Assembly (NCBI GenBank): GCA_937915485.1
Contig: CALGII010000175.1
Span: 1 to 29,280, forward strand
Length of the DNA: 29,280 nucleotides
From: an uncultured Ignavibacteriota bacterium
GTDB lineage: Bacteria; Bacteroidota; Ignavibacteria; Tepidaquicellales; Tepidaquicellaceae
Direction: 5' to 3'
Shown: piece by piece, positions 8,606 to 15,761 of the stretch
How positions within the stretch are numbered: the stretch's first letter is position 1
Layout of the letters: every line of letters begins with the position of its first letter
Notes under the pieces: model-generated
Database searches by the model: none
Seen by the model: the letters and a program-made list of their open reading frames with translations, nothing else
What the model was told of the DNA's origin: nothing
Made by a program: the position numbers and the translations under genes

Positions 8606-9111
8606 AGAACATATTATTTCTTCTCGTAATTTCCTTGTTGCTCTTCGGGTGCGGAAGGAAGAAAGAAGAAGTGATTGTAGAAAAAAAGGAGGACAAACAG
8701 GTTGTCAAGCAGAACGAGCCTTCAAAGGAAACCGCGCCCGATACAACGAAGGAAACAACTATTGAAACCCTGACTTCGTCAACAAGAATGACGAAGCAGT
8801 ATAAAGCGGCGGAAGATTACGTCAGCGTAAAATCTTCCGAAACACAGGATAAAATCGGCGTAAATGCAGTGGTAACGGGCTATGTGGCGGACGTTAACGT
8901 GAGGGAAAGAGTCGCTTACCTGAATTTCGATAAGCGGTATCCCGCTAACACGTTCACGGCTGTCGTCTTTCCCGACAAGTACGAACTCTTCGGCGACCTT
9001 ACCCGATTCAAAGGCAAGAACGTCGAGGTAAAAGGAAGAATCGGTCAGTATAAAGGAAAGCCGCAGATTATCCTGAACAGGGAAGAACAGATAAAAATAA
9101 TTAGCAATTAG
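8602..9111 (+). CDS. Lipoprotein with C-terminal OB-fold-like domain
   Basis: The first residues form a lipoprotein signal with lipobox LLFGC (lipidated Cys17), followed by a charged, Lys/Glu/Thr-rich linker to about residue 75. The C-terminal 80 residues (GYVADVNVRERVAYLNFDKRYP, FTAVVFPDKYELF, GKNVEVKGRIGQYKGKPQII) look like the single OB-fold domain often found attached to nuclease or secreted proteins. That domain is recognised from pattern, not from a search. It is probably anchored in the envelope. The gene overlaps the TPR gene by 4 bp, and its last two codons lie inside the left arm of an inverted repeat. Confidence 0.82.
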   Translation: MKNILFLLVISLLLFGCGRKKEEVIVEKKEDKQVVKQNEPSKETAPDTTKETTIETLTSSTRMTKQYKAAEDYVSVKSSETQDKIGVNAVVTGYVADVNVRERVAYLNFDKRYPANTFTAVVFPDKYELFGDLTRFKGKNVEVKGRIGQYKGKPQIILNREEQIKIISN

Positions 9112-9296
9112 TAATTAATAATTAGTAATTATTTTATCTGATTTTTTCTCGCTCCTATCCGGATTTCGGCCCGGAAAGGTGAAGAAGAATAGTTTGCTCC
9201 AAATGTGATATCCGAAACGGTATATTAATGTTTACATTCGATTCTTAAGATTGCATAAATAAAAAAAGTATAATTACTAATTATTAATTACTAATT
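9106..9296. repeat. MITE-like element bounded by 27-bp perfect inverted repeats
   Basis: Bases 9106-9132 are the exact reverse complement of 9270-9296. Each arm is itself a tandem pair of the 14-base unit AATTAGTAATTAAT (second copy lacking the last base). The 137-bp interior has no open frame of note and contains a small TCCGG/CCGGA stem near 9158-9175. The left arm includes the lipoprotein stop codon, and the right arm ends 5 bases before the era start. This resembles a small non-autonomous mobile element or a palindromic intergenic repeat. Confidence 0.75.
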
Positions 9297-9301
9297 ACAA
9301 A

Positions 9302-10186
9302 TTGATTAAGAGCGGTTACACTGCCCTTATCGGAAAACCAAACGCGGGAAAGTCGACGCTTATGAACGCGATGCTCGACTTCAAACTCGCCGCCGTTAAT
9401 CCGAAAGTGCAGACTACAAGAAATAAAATACTCGGTATCCTTACGGGAAAGGACCATCAGATAATATTCATGGATACGCCCGGACTCCTCGAGCCGAAGT
9501 ACGAAATGCAGAAATTCATGATGAAGGAAATAAAATCCTCATTCAAGGAAGCGGACGTAATTGTTTACATACTCGACGCGCAAAACATTAACCTGAACGA
9601 CGTGAAAAGAATCGAGGATGAGTTCAGAAAAGACTTCAGGGGAACGAACAGGATTGTTGTCCTTAACAAGGTCGATTTGATACCGCAGGAAAATGTTCAG
9701 AACAAGATGATTGAACTCCGCGACGAATTCGGATTCAACGATATAATTCCCGTTTCGGCAAAGAACAACTACAATCTCGATACATTAAAAGCCAGAATAA
9801 TTGAACTTCTTCCCGAGGGCGATTTCTATTTCGACGCCGATACGCTTACCAACAAGCCCGAAAAATTTTTCGTGTCCGAAATAATCAGAGAGAATATACT
9901 GACACTTTACAAGGAAGAAATACCTTACAGCGTGTTCGTCGACGTGCGGGAGTTCAAGGTGCGCGACCACGGACAGAAAGACTACATAAACGCGGACATA
10001 ATTCTCGAACGCGAATCGCAGAAGATTATTATACTCGGTAAGAACGGTGAAATGGTAAAGAAACTCGGCGAGATGTCGCGAAAAGGAATCGAAGAATTTC
10101 TCGGCAAGGAAGTGTTCCTGAAACTTTTCGTGAAAGTCAGGAAAGACTGGCGCAGGGACTTCAGATTCCTGAAAAATAATTTTTAA
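9302..10186 (+). CDS. era: GTPase Era, 16S rRNA maturation and 30S assembly factor
   Basis: The 294-residue protein shows the G motifs of Era: G1 GKPNAGKS (residues 11-18), G2 region TTRNKILGI, G3 MDTPG (about 57-61), G4 NKVD (about 124) and SAKN for G5. The C-terminal KH domain includes IILGKNGEMVKKLGEMSRKGIEEFLG and ends at residue 294, the usual length. The start is TTG at 9302 (MIKSGYT), and no in-frame ATG exists nearby. Family members usually have GRPNVGKS in G1, and the Lys/Ala changes here keep the P-loop. Era binds 16S rRNA near the anti-SD. Its promoter must lie in or beyond the inverted-repeat element upstream. Confidence 0.96.
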   Translation: MIKSGYTALIGKPNAGKSTLMNAMLDFKLAAVNPKVQTTRNKILGILTGKDHQIIFMDTPGLLEPKYEMQKFMMKEIKSSFKEADVIVYILDAQNINLNDVKRIEDEFRKDFRGTNRIVVLNKVDLIPQENVQNKMIELRDEFGFNDIIPVSAKNNYNLDTLKARIIELLPEGDFYFDADTLTNKPEKFFVSEIIRENILTLYKEEIPYSVFVDVREFKVRDHGQKDYINADIILERESQKIIILGKNGEMVKKLGEMSRKGIEEFLGKEVFLKLFVKVRKDWRRDFRFLKNNF

Positions 10187-10190
10187 AGCA

Positions 10191-10877
10191 TTAAACCGAT
10201 TGCCGGATTGTCTCGTCCGCCGTCTTTACAAAATCCTCGAACAATTCCGATTTTAACGAATCGTATTCACCTGTCCCGAACGTATCGTGTATTATTCCGT
10301 CCTTCAGCAGGTGGATTTTCGAACACGTTCCCGTAAGTGTTTCGAGAATGTGCGACGATACAAGCACCGTCTTTCCCTTTTCTTTAAGCGCGTTTATAAC
10401 GATTTCAACCGCCTTGCACGACTCCATATCAAGCCCGTTAAACGGCTCGTCGAGAAGGTACAGGCGCCTTTCCTGTTTCAGAAGGGCGAGAAGCGCGAGT
10501 TTCTTCCTCATTCCGTTCGAGTATGTTTCGATTACGTCGTTGAGGGGTATCTTGAAAAGTTCGTTCATTTTCTCCTTTGAAAAATTATCGTTCGTCTGCC
10601 TGAAAATATTCAGATACTCGTTCCCCGTTATGTTCGAATAAAAATAATTTTCAGTCATTAAATATCCCGTGTCGACGCGGAGAATTTCTCTCCCGTCAAG
10701 CGTTATGCTTCCTTCTTCCGGTTTTACGTATCCCGATATAGCGCCGAACAGCGTGGTTTTTCCCGAACCGTTAAGTCCCGCGACGCCGTGCACGGCGGGC
10801 TTTTCAGCCGTCAGGTTAATTCCGCGTAGAACGGTGTTTGTACCGTAAGAAACAATCAGATTCTTTATTTCAAGCAT
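10191..10877 (-). CDS. ABC transporter ATP-binding protein
   Basis: This 228-residue ATPase has Walker A GLNGSGKT (34-41), a variant signature YSNGM (119-123) in place of LSGGQ, and Walker B LYLLDEP followed by FNGLD (about 139-149), with the switch His in VSSHI. Short ATPases with SNGM signatures are typical of ABC-2-type exporters. It overlaps the membrane-protein gene upstream by 8 bp and has a strong AAAGGAG site, so the two form one exporter. Its stop codon is 4 bp from the era stop, in convergent orientation. Confidence 0.92.
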   Translation of the reverse strand: MLEIKNLIVSYGTNTVLRGINLTAEKPAVHGVAGLNGSGKTTLFGAISGYVKPEEGSITLDGREILRVDTGYLMTENYFYSNITGNEYLNIFRQTNDNFSKEKMNELFKIPLNDVIETYSNGMRKKLALLALLKQERRLYLLDEPFNGLDMESCKAVEIVINALKEKGKTVLVSSHILETLTGTCSKIHLLKDGIIHDTFGTGEYDSLKSELFEDFVKTADETIRQSV

Positions 10878-11826
10878 TTAGATACTCCTTTAAATTGTCG
10901 GATGCCGAAAAATAATATTTCAAACAAAGGAAGAACGGCAGAGGAAGAAGAAACGGTATTCCCCCCATTACAAACGGGAGTACAGTCAGTGTCTGAATTA
11001 CTGCAAGGTATATTTTGTTGCCAGGCAGTTTGCAGCAGGGCTCGTAAATCTTGTACTTGAACAGAATCCCGAGAACAAGAATCGTCGACTGCACGAATAA
11101 GAACGCCGCGTTTATTATAAGAAACGACGGATTGACAAGTGAGTTGACCGCCAGCACAGGCGCGAAAAACATCCAGAGAAGAATAACGTGGCGCCGTATT
11201 TTTCCGAAAAGAAATTTTCGCGGGCTTTCCGCCGTCTCGTACAAAATGTTTAGCGGCTCGCATTCCCTGTAAAACGACGCTATTACAAGGGTTACAAGTA
11301 TCAGGAATATCTGCGGAAGCACCATTATTCCCGATGAAACTGCTGCCGCCGCGTATAACGACAGAAACGTTATCCGGTACGTCCTTATGCCTCCGAGCCA
11401 TTCGAAGTTTCTTGGCGTTATTATTTTCCCAAGCGCCGATAATCTTGTCCTTCTCCTGAATCCGTACCTTACGCGCGTCACCGCGTATACCGCGGCTAAT
11501 ATAAGCGGGACAAAATAAAAGTGCGGAGTGAACAGCGCGGGCAGAACAAAAGGTGTCAGAAAGAAACTATACTCCGCGAAGATTTTTACATTCGGATTTT
11601 CCATCTGCGACAGTACAAATGCCTTGTCGCCCCGCGTCAACTGGACGAAAAGAACCGACAGCGCCGTGACGAGCGCCGCCGCCCCTGCCGTGTTGAAGTT
11701 CAGGTACATAAGATGAACCTTGTAAACGGCAAAAACAATCAACGCGAGAATAGCCGCGCTGTAAATTGCTCCGAGAAGTTTCGCTTCCCTTCTTATTTGT
11801 ATTAACCTGATTTTTATTAATTCCAA
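10870..11826 (-). CDS. Multi-pass membrane protein, probable ABC exporter permease
   Basis: The 318-residue protein has about eight to nine hydrophobic segments, for example those at roughly residues 17-33, 38-58, 87-107 and 155-185, and the C-terminal TVLPFVMGGIPFLLPLPFFLCLKYY. The start is a TTG at 11824-11826. The frame upstream reaches a stop without an ATG, and the next internal Met would remove a membrane helix. No family motif was recognised. Partnership with the ATPase is inferred from the 8-bp overlap and from the layout common to ABC-2 exporters of Bacteroidota. The cargo is unknown. Confidence 0.78.
   Translation of the reverse strand: MELIKIRLIQIRREAKLLGAIYSAAILALIVFAVYKVHLMYLNFNTAGAAALVTALSVLFVQLTRGDKAFVLSQMENPNVKIFAEYSFFLTPFVLPALFTPHFYFVPLILAAVYAVTRVRYGFRRRTRLSALGKIITPRNFEWLGGIRTYRITFLSLYAAAAVSSGIMVLPQIFLILVTLVIASFYRECEPLNILYETAESPRKFLFGKIRRHVILLWMFFAPVLAVNSLVNPSFLIINAAFLFVQSTILVLGILFKYKIYEPCCKLPGNKIYLAVIQTLTVLPFVMGGIPFLLPLPFFLCLKYYFSASDNLKEYLNA
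10885..10891 (-). promoter_or_regulatory. Shine-Dalgarno site of the ABC ATPase gene
   Basis: On the minus strand AAAGGAG lies 7 bases before the ATG that ends at 10877, inside the last codons of the upstream membrane-protein gene. It confirms the chosen start and translation from within the operon. Confidence 0.7.
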
Positions 11827-11963
11827 AACGGACAGTTGCGTTAATTTCTTTACGAATTATGTTATTGGAAGTTTCCCGCGCGTTTGATATTCTTGCTGAA
11901 AACGGGTAATTGGTTAAAACTATTGCTCTATGTCTGCGTATACAGATTAAAAATATATCTTTT
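11827..11963. promoter_or_regulatory. Divergent intergenic region
   Basis: This AT-rich 137-bp region separates the minus-strand exporter operon from the plus-strand ICMT-like gene and should carry both promoters. No clear box, operator palindrome or Shine-Dalgarno was seen. TATATCTTTT directly precedes the ATG at 11964. Confidence 0.35.
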
Positions 11964-12512
11964 ATGAATATATTCAGTTACATATTCATGGCGTGGGGAC
12001 TTTCGGAAATCGTGCTTAACGTAGCCGCGCGCTCGAAAGCGGGAAAGTCGGACGCGAAGGATAAAGGCTCGATTATTATTATCTGGGTAACGCTCGCTGT
12101 TTCTATATTCGCAGGAATAATGATCGCCGTCAATTATCCCGCTTTCGGAAAACTCCGGACAATAGCGGGAGCCGCGCTCGTCGTGGCGGGAGTATTGTTC
12201 AGGTGGTTCGCTATCATTTCACTCGGAAAAATGTTTACAACCAACGTATCAATTCAGAACGAACACAAACTGAAGACCGACGGGCTGTACGCCGTATTAA
12301 GACATCCTTCATACACGGGCTCGTTGATGTCGTTTCTCGGACTCGGAATATCGCTCGGAAATATTTACAGCCTGATAGTTGTATTCATCCCCGTAACGCT
12401 TGCATTCCTTTACAGGATAAAGGTAGAAGAGGACGCCTTGTCAAAACACTTCGGCGAGGAGTACGAGATTTACAAATCCCGCACAAAAAAATTACTACCT
12501 TTTATATTCTAA
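11964..12512 (+). CDS. ICMT/PEMT-like integral membrane methyltransferase
   Basis: I chose the ATG at 11964 (MNIFSYIFMAWG). A TTG 18 codons earlier would add a poorly fitting polar stretch. The 182-residue protein has about four to five membrane helices and the C-terminal signature of isoprenylcysteine carboxyl methyltransferase-like enzymes: LKTDGLYAVLRHPSYTG (RHPxYxG), then RIKVEEDALSKHFGEEYEIYK (EExxLxxxFGxxYxxY). In bacteria the methyl acceptor of such proteins is mostly unknown. Its stop codon directly abuts the stop of the convergent gene, with no base between. Confidence 0.87.
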   Translation: MNIFSYIFMAWGLSEIVLNVAARSKAGKSDAKDKGSIIIIWVTLAVSIFAGIMIAVNYPAFGKLRTIAGAALVVAGVLFRWFAIISLGKMFTTNVSIQNEHKLKTDGLYAVLRHPSYTGSLMSFLGLGISLGNIYSLIVVFIPVTLAFLYRIKVEEDALSKHFGEEYEIYKSRTKKLLPFIF

Positions 12513-13727
12513 TCAAAACGCGTTTATCCTGAACGTCCTTAACTCCGACGTCAGTATCGCCTTGTACGCGAGGTCGTTTGAGAACTGCCTCACTTTTATA
12601 AAATCATCGACTGACGTGTACGTCAGGTATTTAGAGACTTCCCAACTGTATTCGTTGCCGTCGAGCATTCCTCCCGAAATTCCTTTCGGAAAAGTCACGC
12701 TCCTGTCTCGCGTTACAACATAGAAATCGCCCGAAGGGCTGAACGCGTGAAAATGCGCCACGTATATGCCTGTTCCCGAACCCCAGTCCCACGAAAACTG
12801 CGTGTTGTTCGACACGCCCCAGTACTTGTCCTGCGGCGCATCAAGTTTCGGCGCCGTCTCAGTCGATATGTTAAGACTCGAACCGGGATAAGAATAAGTG
12901 TAACTAACAAACCTCTCTCCCTTCTTATAACCCGCGCGGCCTTCTATCTTCAGCCTGTATGCGTATGGCAGAGTCTGCGGAACGATTACCTTCGAAGATA
13001 TTATGTCCCCGTCCGATGTGTTCAGCGTTATCTCGGCGTTCCTGTGAAGCGAAAGAAAATCCGCGTACACCGAAAATCCCTTCGTGTCATATGCGAATGC
13101 GGGTGGATAAACGTTTACGTACGCCTCGCCCGGATTCGTGGAATATGACATCGAATCGAAAACTACGGTCTGAGGATACCCTTCCTTAATAACTGTAATT
13201 GAGTATTCGTAATATTTCTCGAATGACGACGCCGTCTTTTCAAGGTAAATCACTTTTCCGTTAAGCCGCGTCTTGTGAGCGGGGAAAAGAATTGTAAGCA
13301 CTTTCATCCTCTCGCCCGATGAGGCGAACACGTCGTCGCAGTCGAAAACGTCGTCGCTTATGTATTTCACTATCGCCGAGCGTCCCGGTCCTATAGGCGG
13401 AAACTCTACCTTCATTATTTCCGTGTTTATGTTCCTCGACGCCTTAAGTCCGAAGAATATTATTTCGGGATTCTGCGTGTTCACGTTCCTGTATATGTTC
13501 CCCGTGTTTCCCGAATAATCGTAGAATATCATATCAACGGGAAAACTCTCGACGTTCAGCGTGAAATTTCCGTTCTTGTCCGTCTTGTCTCCGCCGCCCT
13601 TCGAGGAAACTACCGATATGTTCGGAACGGGAAAATACCTTTCGTCGATTAGCCTGCCCTTTATCTCAATCGAAAAGGCCTGCGAGCAGAATGAAAGCAG
13701 AAACACCAAAATGTAAAATTTTTTCAT
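12513..13727 (-). CDS. Secreted protein with N-terminal carboxypeptidase-regulatory-like domain
   Basis: A signal peptide (MKKFYILVFLLSFCSQAFS) is followed by a carboxypeptidase-D-regulatory-like beta-sandwich (EIKGRLIDERYFPVPNISV, DKTDKNGNFTLNV, about residues 20-75). The middle is all-beta and unrecognised. Near residues 300-390 there is a fibronectin-like segment (LDAPQDKYWGVSNNTQFSW, GNEYSWEV). There is no T9SS sorting domain. It is probably a periplasmic or outer-membrane-associated protein of unknown role. It is the last gene of the mazG-to-uvrB operon, 9 bp after uvrB, and converges on the ICMT-like gene with zero spacing. Confidence 0.75.
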   Translation of the reverse strand: MKKFYILVFLLSFCSQAFSIEIKGRLIDERYFPVPNISVVSSKGGGDKTDKNGNFTLNVESFPVDMIFYDYSGNTGNIYRNVNTQNPEIIFFGLKASRNINTEIMKVEFPPIGPGRSAIVKYISDDVFDCDDVFASSGERMKVLTILFPAHKTRLNGKVIYLEKTASSFEKYYEYSITVIKEGYPQTVVFDSMSYSTNPGEAYVNVYPPAFAYDTKGFSVYADFLSLHRNAEITLNTSDGDIISSKVIVPQTLPYAYRLKIEGRAGYKKGERFVSYTYSYPGSSLNISTETAPKLDAPQDKYWGVSNNTQFSWDWGSGTGIYVAHFHAFSPSGDFYVVTRDRSVTFPKGISGGMLDGNEYSWEVSKYLTYTSVDDFIKVRQFSNDLAYKAILTSELRTFRINAF

Positions 13728-13736
13728 AAACTTGTA

Positions 13737-15761
13737 TTAGTCGTTTGTTAATCTTTTTATTTCATCGCGCAGTTCGGCTGCCCGCTCGAATTCAAGGTCC
13801 TTTGCGGCGTTAACCATTTCCTCTCTCAACTGTTCGATTAATTCTTTTCTCTGCTCCTTGTTGATTTTCTTGAACAACGGCTCCGTCATAACGGACAAAC
13901 CCGTTTTCTCCGTCTCGCGCCTGTCCTTCTTCGATTCATATTTCGCTTTTGAATCGGCTACGATTGTCGTCGACATTATTTCTTCGTATGTCTTGAATAT
14001 CGTCTTCGGCTCTATGTTGTTTTCCCTGTTGTAATCCGACTGTATTTTTCTTCTCCTGCCCGTCTCGTCAATCACCTTCCTCATTGAATCCGTTACCTTA
14101 TCGGCGTACATTATAACGAGCCCGTTTACGTTTCTCGCCGTTCTTCCAGCGGTTTGAAGAAGCGATTTCTCCGAACGAAGAAATCCTTCCTTGTCCGCGT
14201 CAAGTATCGCGACAAGAGAGACTTCGGGCAGGTCAAGCCCTTCACGTAATAGGTTGACGCCGACAAGCACGTCGAAATCACCAAGCCGAAGACCGCGGAG
14301 TATGTCAACGCGGTCGAGCGACACGACTTCCGAATGCATGTATTTCACCTTAATGCCGATTCCCATCAGATAATCCGTCAGGTCCTCGCTCATCCGCTTC
14401 GTGAGTGTTGTTACCAGTACACGCTCGTTCTTCTTGCTCCTTATTCTTATTTCGTTTATCAAATCGTCTATCTGATTCTTCACGGGACGCACCTGAATCT
14501 CTGGATCAAGCAGACCGGTCGGGCGAATCACCTGCTCGACTACCGCGCCGCCGCACTTTGTAAGTTCGTAATCCCCGGGAGTCGCGCTCACGTATATGAC
14601 CTGATTCACCGCGCCCTCCCATTCCTCGAATGTCATCGGACGGTTGTCGAGAGCCGAAGGAAGCCTGAACCCGTGCTCGACAAGCGTCTTCTTCCTCATC
14701 CTGTCGCCGTTGTACATCCCGCGTATCTGCGGAACGGTGACGTGCGACTCGTCGACTATCAGAAGAAAGTCCTTAGGAAAATAATCGAAAAGACAGGCGG
14801 GACGGCTTCCCGGAGCGCGCCCGTCCATGTGACGCGAATAGTTTTCTATTCCGTTGCAGTAACCGACCTCTTTTATCATCTCGATGTCGAAGTTCGTTCT
14901 CTGCTCTATGCGCTGAGCCTCAATCAGTTTTTCCTCTTTCTGGAAATACTGAACCTGTTCGAGCATTTCCTTTCTTATGTGCTCTATCGCGGTTTCAACT
15001 TTCTCGGGCGTCGTAACAAAATATTTCGCGGGATATATCGATACGCTTTCATCGACGCCGATAACACGACCAGTCAGACGCTCTATGTAGCAAAGCCTCT
15101 CGATTTCGTTGTCGAACATCTCAATGCGAATCCCCTTTTCATCCTCGTACGCGGGTATGATTTCAACCGTATCGCCCCGCACGCGGAAATTACCCCGCTT
15201 GAACTCGGCGTCGTTCCTGACGTAATGAATATCAACAAACCTGTTCAGAAGTTCCTTCCTCTTTATCTTCTGTCCCTTCTTCAGAACAAGAACCTGCTCT
15301 GCGTATTCTTCGGGCGCGCCGATTCCGTATATGCAACTGACTGAAGAAACGATGATTATGTCCTTTCTTCCCTCGAGAAGCGATGACGTCGCCCTCAGCC
15401 TGAGCCTGTCTATCTCTTCATTTATCGAAAGGTCTTTCGCTATGTACGTGTCGGTCGAGGGTATGTACGCCTCCGGCTGGTAATAATCGTAATATGAAAT
15501 GAAAAACTCCACGCGGTTCTCGGGAAAGAATCTCCTGAACTCGCCGAACAACTGCGCCGCAAGCGTCTTGTTATGCGACATGACAAGAACGGGACGCCCG
15601 ATATTCTCTATTACGTTCGAAATTGAGAATGTCTTGCCCGAGCCCGTTACGCCGAGGAATACCTGCTGCTTTTCGCCTCTCTGTATCCCCTCCGTTAACT
15701 GCTTTATGGCTTCGGGCTGGTCGCCCGTAGGCTTGTATTGCGCTTCTAATTTGAAATTCAC
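13737..15761 (-). CDS. uvrB: Excinuclease ABC subunit B (UvrB)
   Basis: The 674-residue protein is a full-length UvrB. It has the N-terminal YKPTGDQPEAIKQL, Walker A GVTGSGKT (37-44), the damage-gripping beta-hairpin region YYDYYQPEAYIP (about 90), DESH Walker B, helicase motifs LVTTLTKRMSEDL and LLREGLDLPEVSL, QTAGRTARN, and a C-terminal UVR domain (about 634-669) that contacts UvrC. It loads onto lesions handed over by UvrA in nucleotide excision repair. The start codon is GTG, overlapping the upstream stop as GTGA, so its translation is probably coupled to the TPR/DUF5700-like gene. uvrA and uvrC are not in this window. Confidence 0.98.
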   Translation of the reverse strand: MNFKLEAQYKPTGDQPEAIKQLTEGIQRGEKQQVFLGVTGSGKTFSISNVIENIGRPVLVMSHNKTLAAQLFGEFRRFFPENRVEFFISYYDYYQPEAYIPSTDTYIAKDLSINEEIDRLRLRATSSLLEGRKDIIIVSSVSCIYGIGAPEEYAEQVLVLKKGQKIKRKELLNRFVDIHYVRNDAEFKRGNFRVRGDTVEIIPAYEDEKGIRIEMFDNEIERLCYIERLTGRVIGVDESVSIYPAKYFVTTPEKVETAIEHIRKEMLEQVQYFQKEEKLIEAQRIEQRTNFDIEMIKEVGYCNGIENYSRHMDGRAPGSRPACLFDYFPKDFLLIVDESHVTVPQIRGMYNGDRMRKKTLVEHGFRLPSALDNRPMTFEEWEGAVNQVIYVSATPGDYELTKCGGAVVEQVIRPTGLLDPEIQVRPVKNQIDDLINEIRIRSKKNERVLVTTLTKRMSEDLTDYLMGIGIKVKYMHSEVVSLDRVDILRGLRLGDFDVLVGVNLLREGLDLPEVSLVAILDADKEGFLRSEKSLLQTAGRTARNVNGLVIMYADKVTDSMRKVIDETGRRRKIQSDYNRENNIEPKTIFKTYEEIMSTTIVADSKAKYESKKDRRETEKTGLSVMTEPLFKKINKEQRKELIEQLREEMVNAAKDLEFERAAELRDEIKRLTND

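Noticed and set aside
9106..9296. CRISPR array
   Set aside because: The repeats are inverted, only two, and consist of an internal AT-rich tandem unit; there are no regular spacers and no cas gene.
10865..11401. Alternative minus-strand frame overlapping the permease gene
   Set aside because: The competing frame encodes a multi-pass membrane protein that pairs with the ATPase. This one has no membrane pattern or motif.
14334..15344. 336-codon open frame on the plus strand inside uvrB
   Set aside because: It is the antisense shadow of a full-length uvrB and shows no domain, signal or start context.
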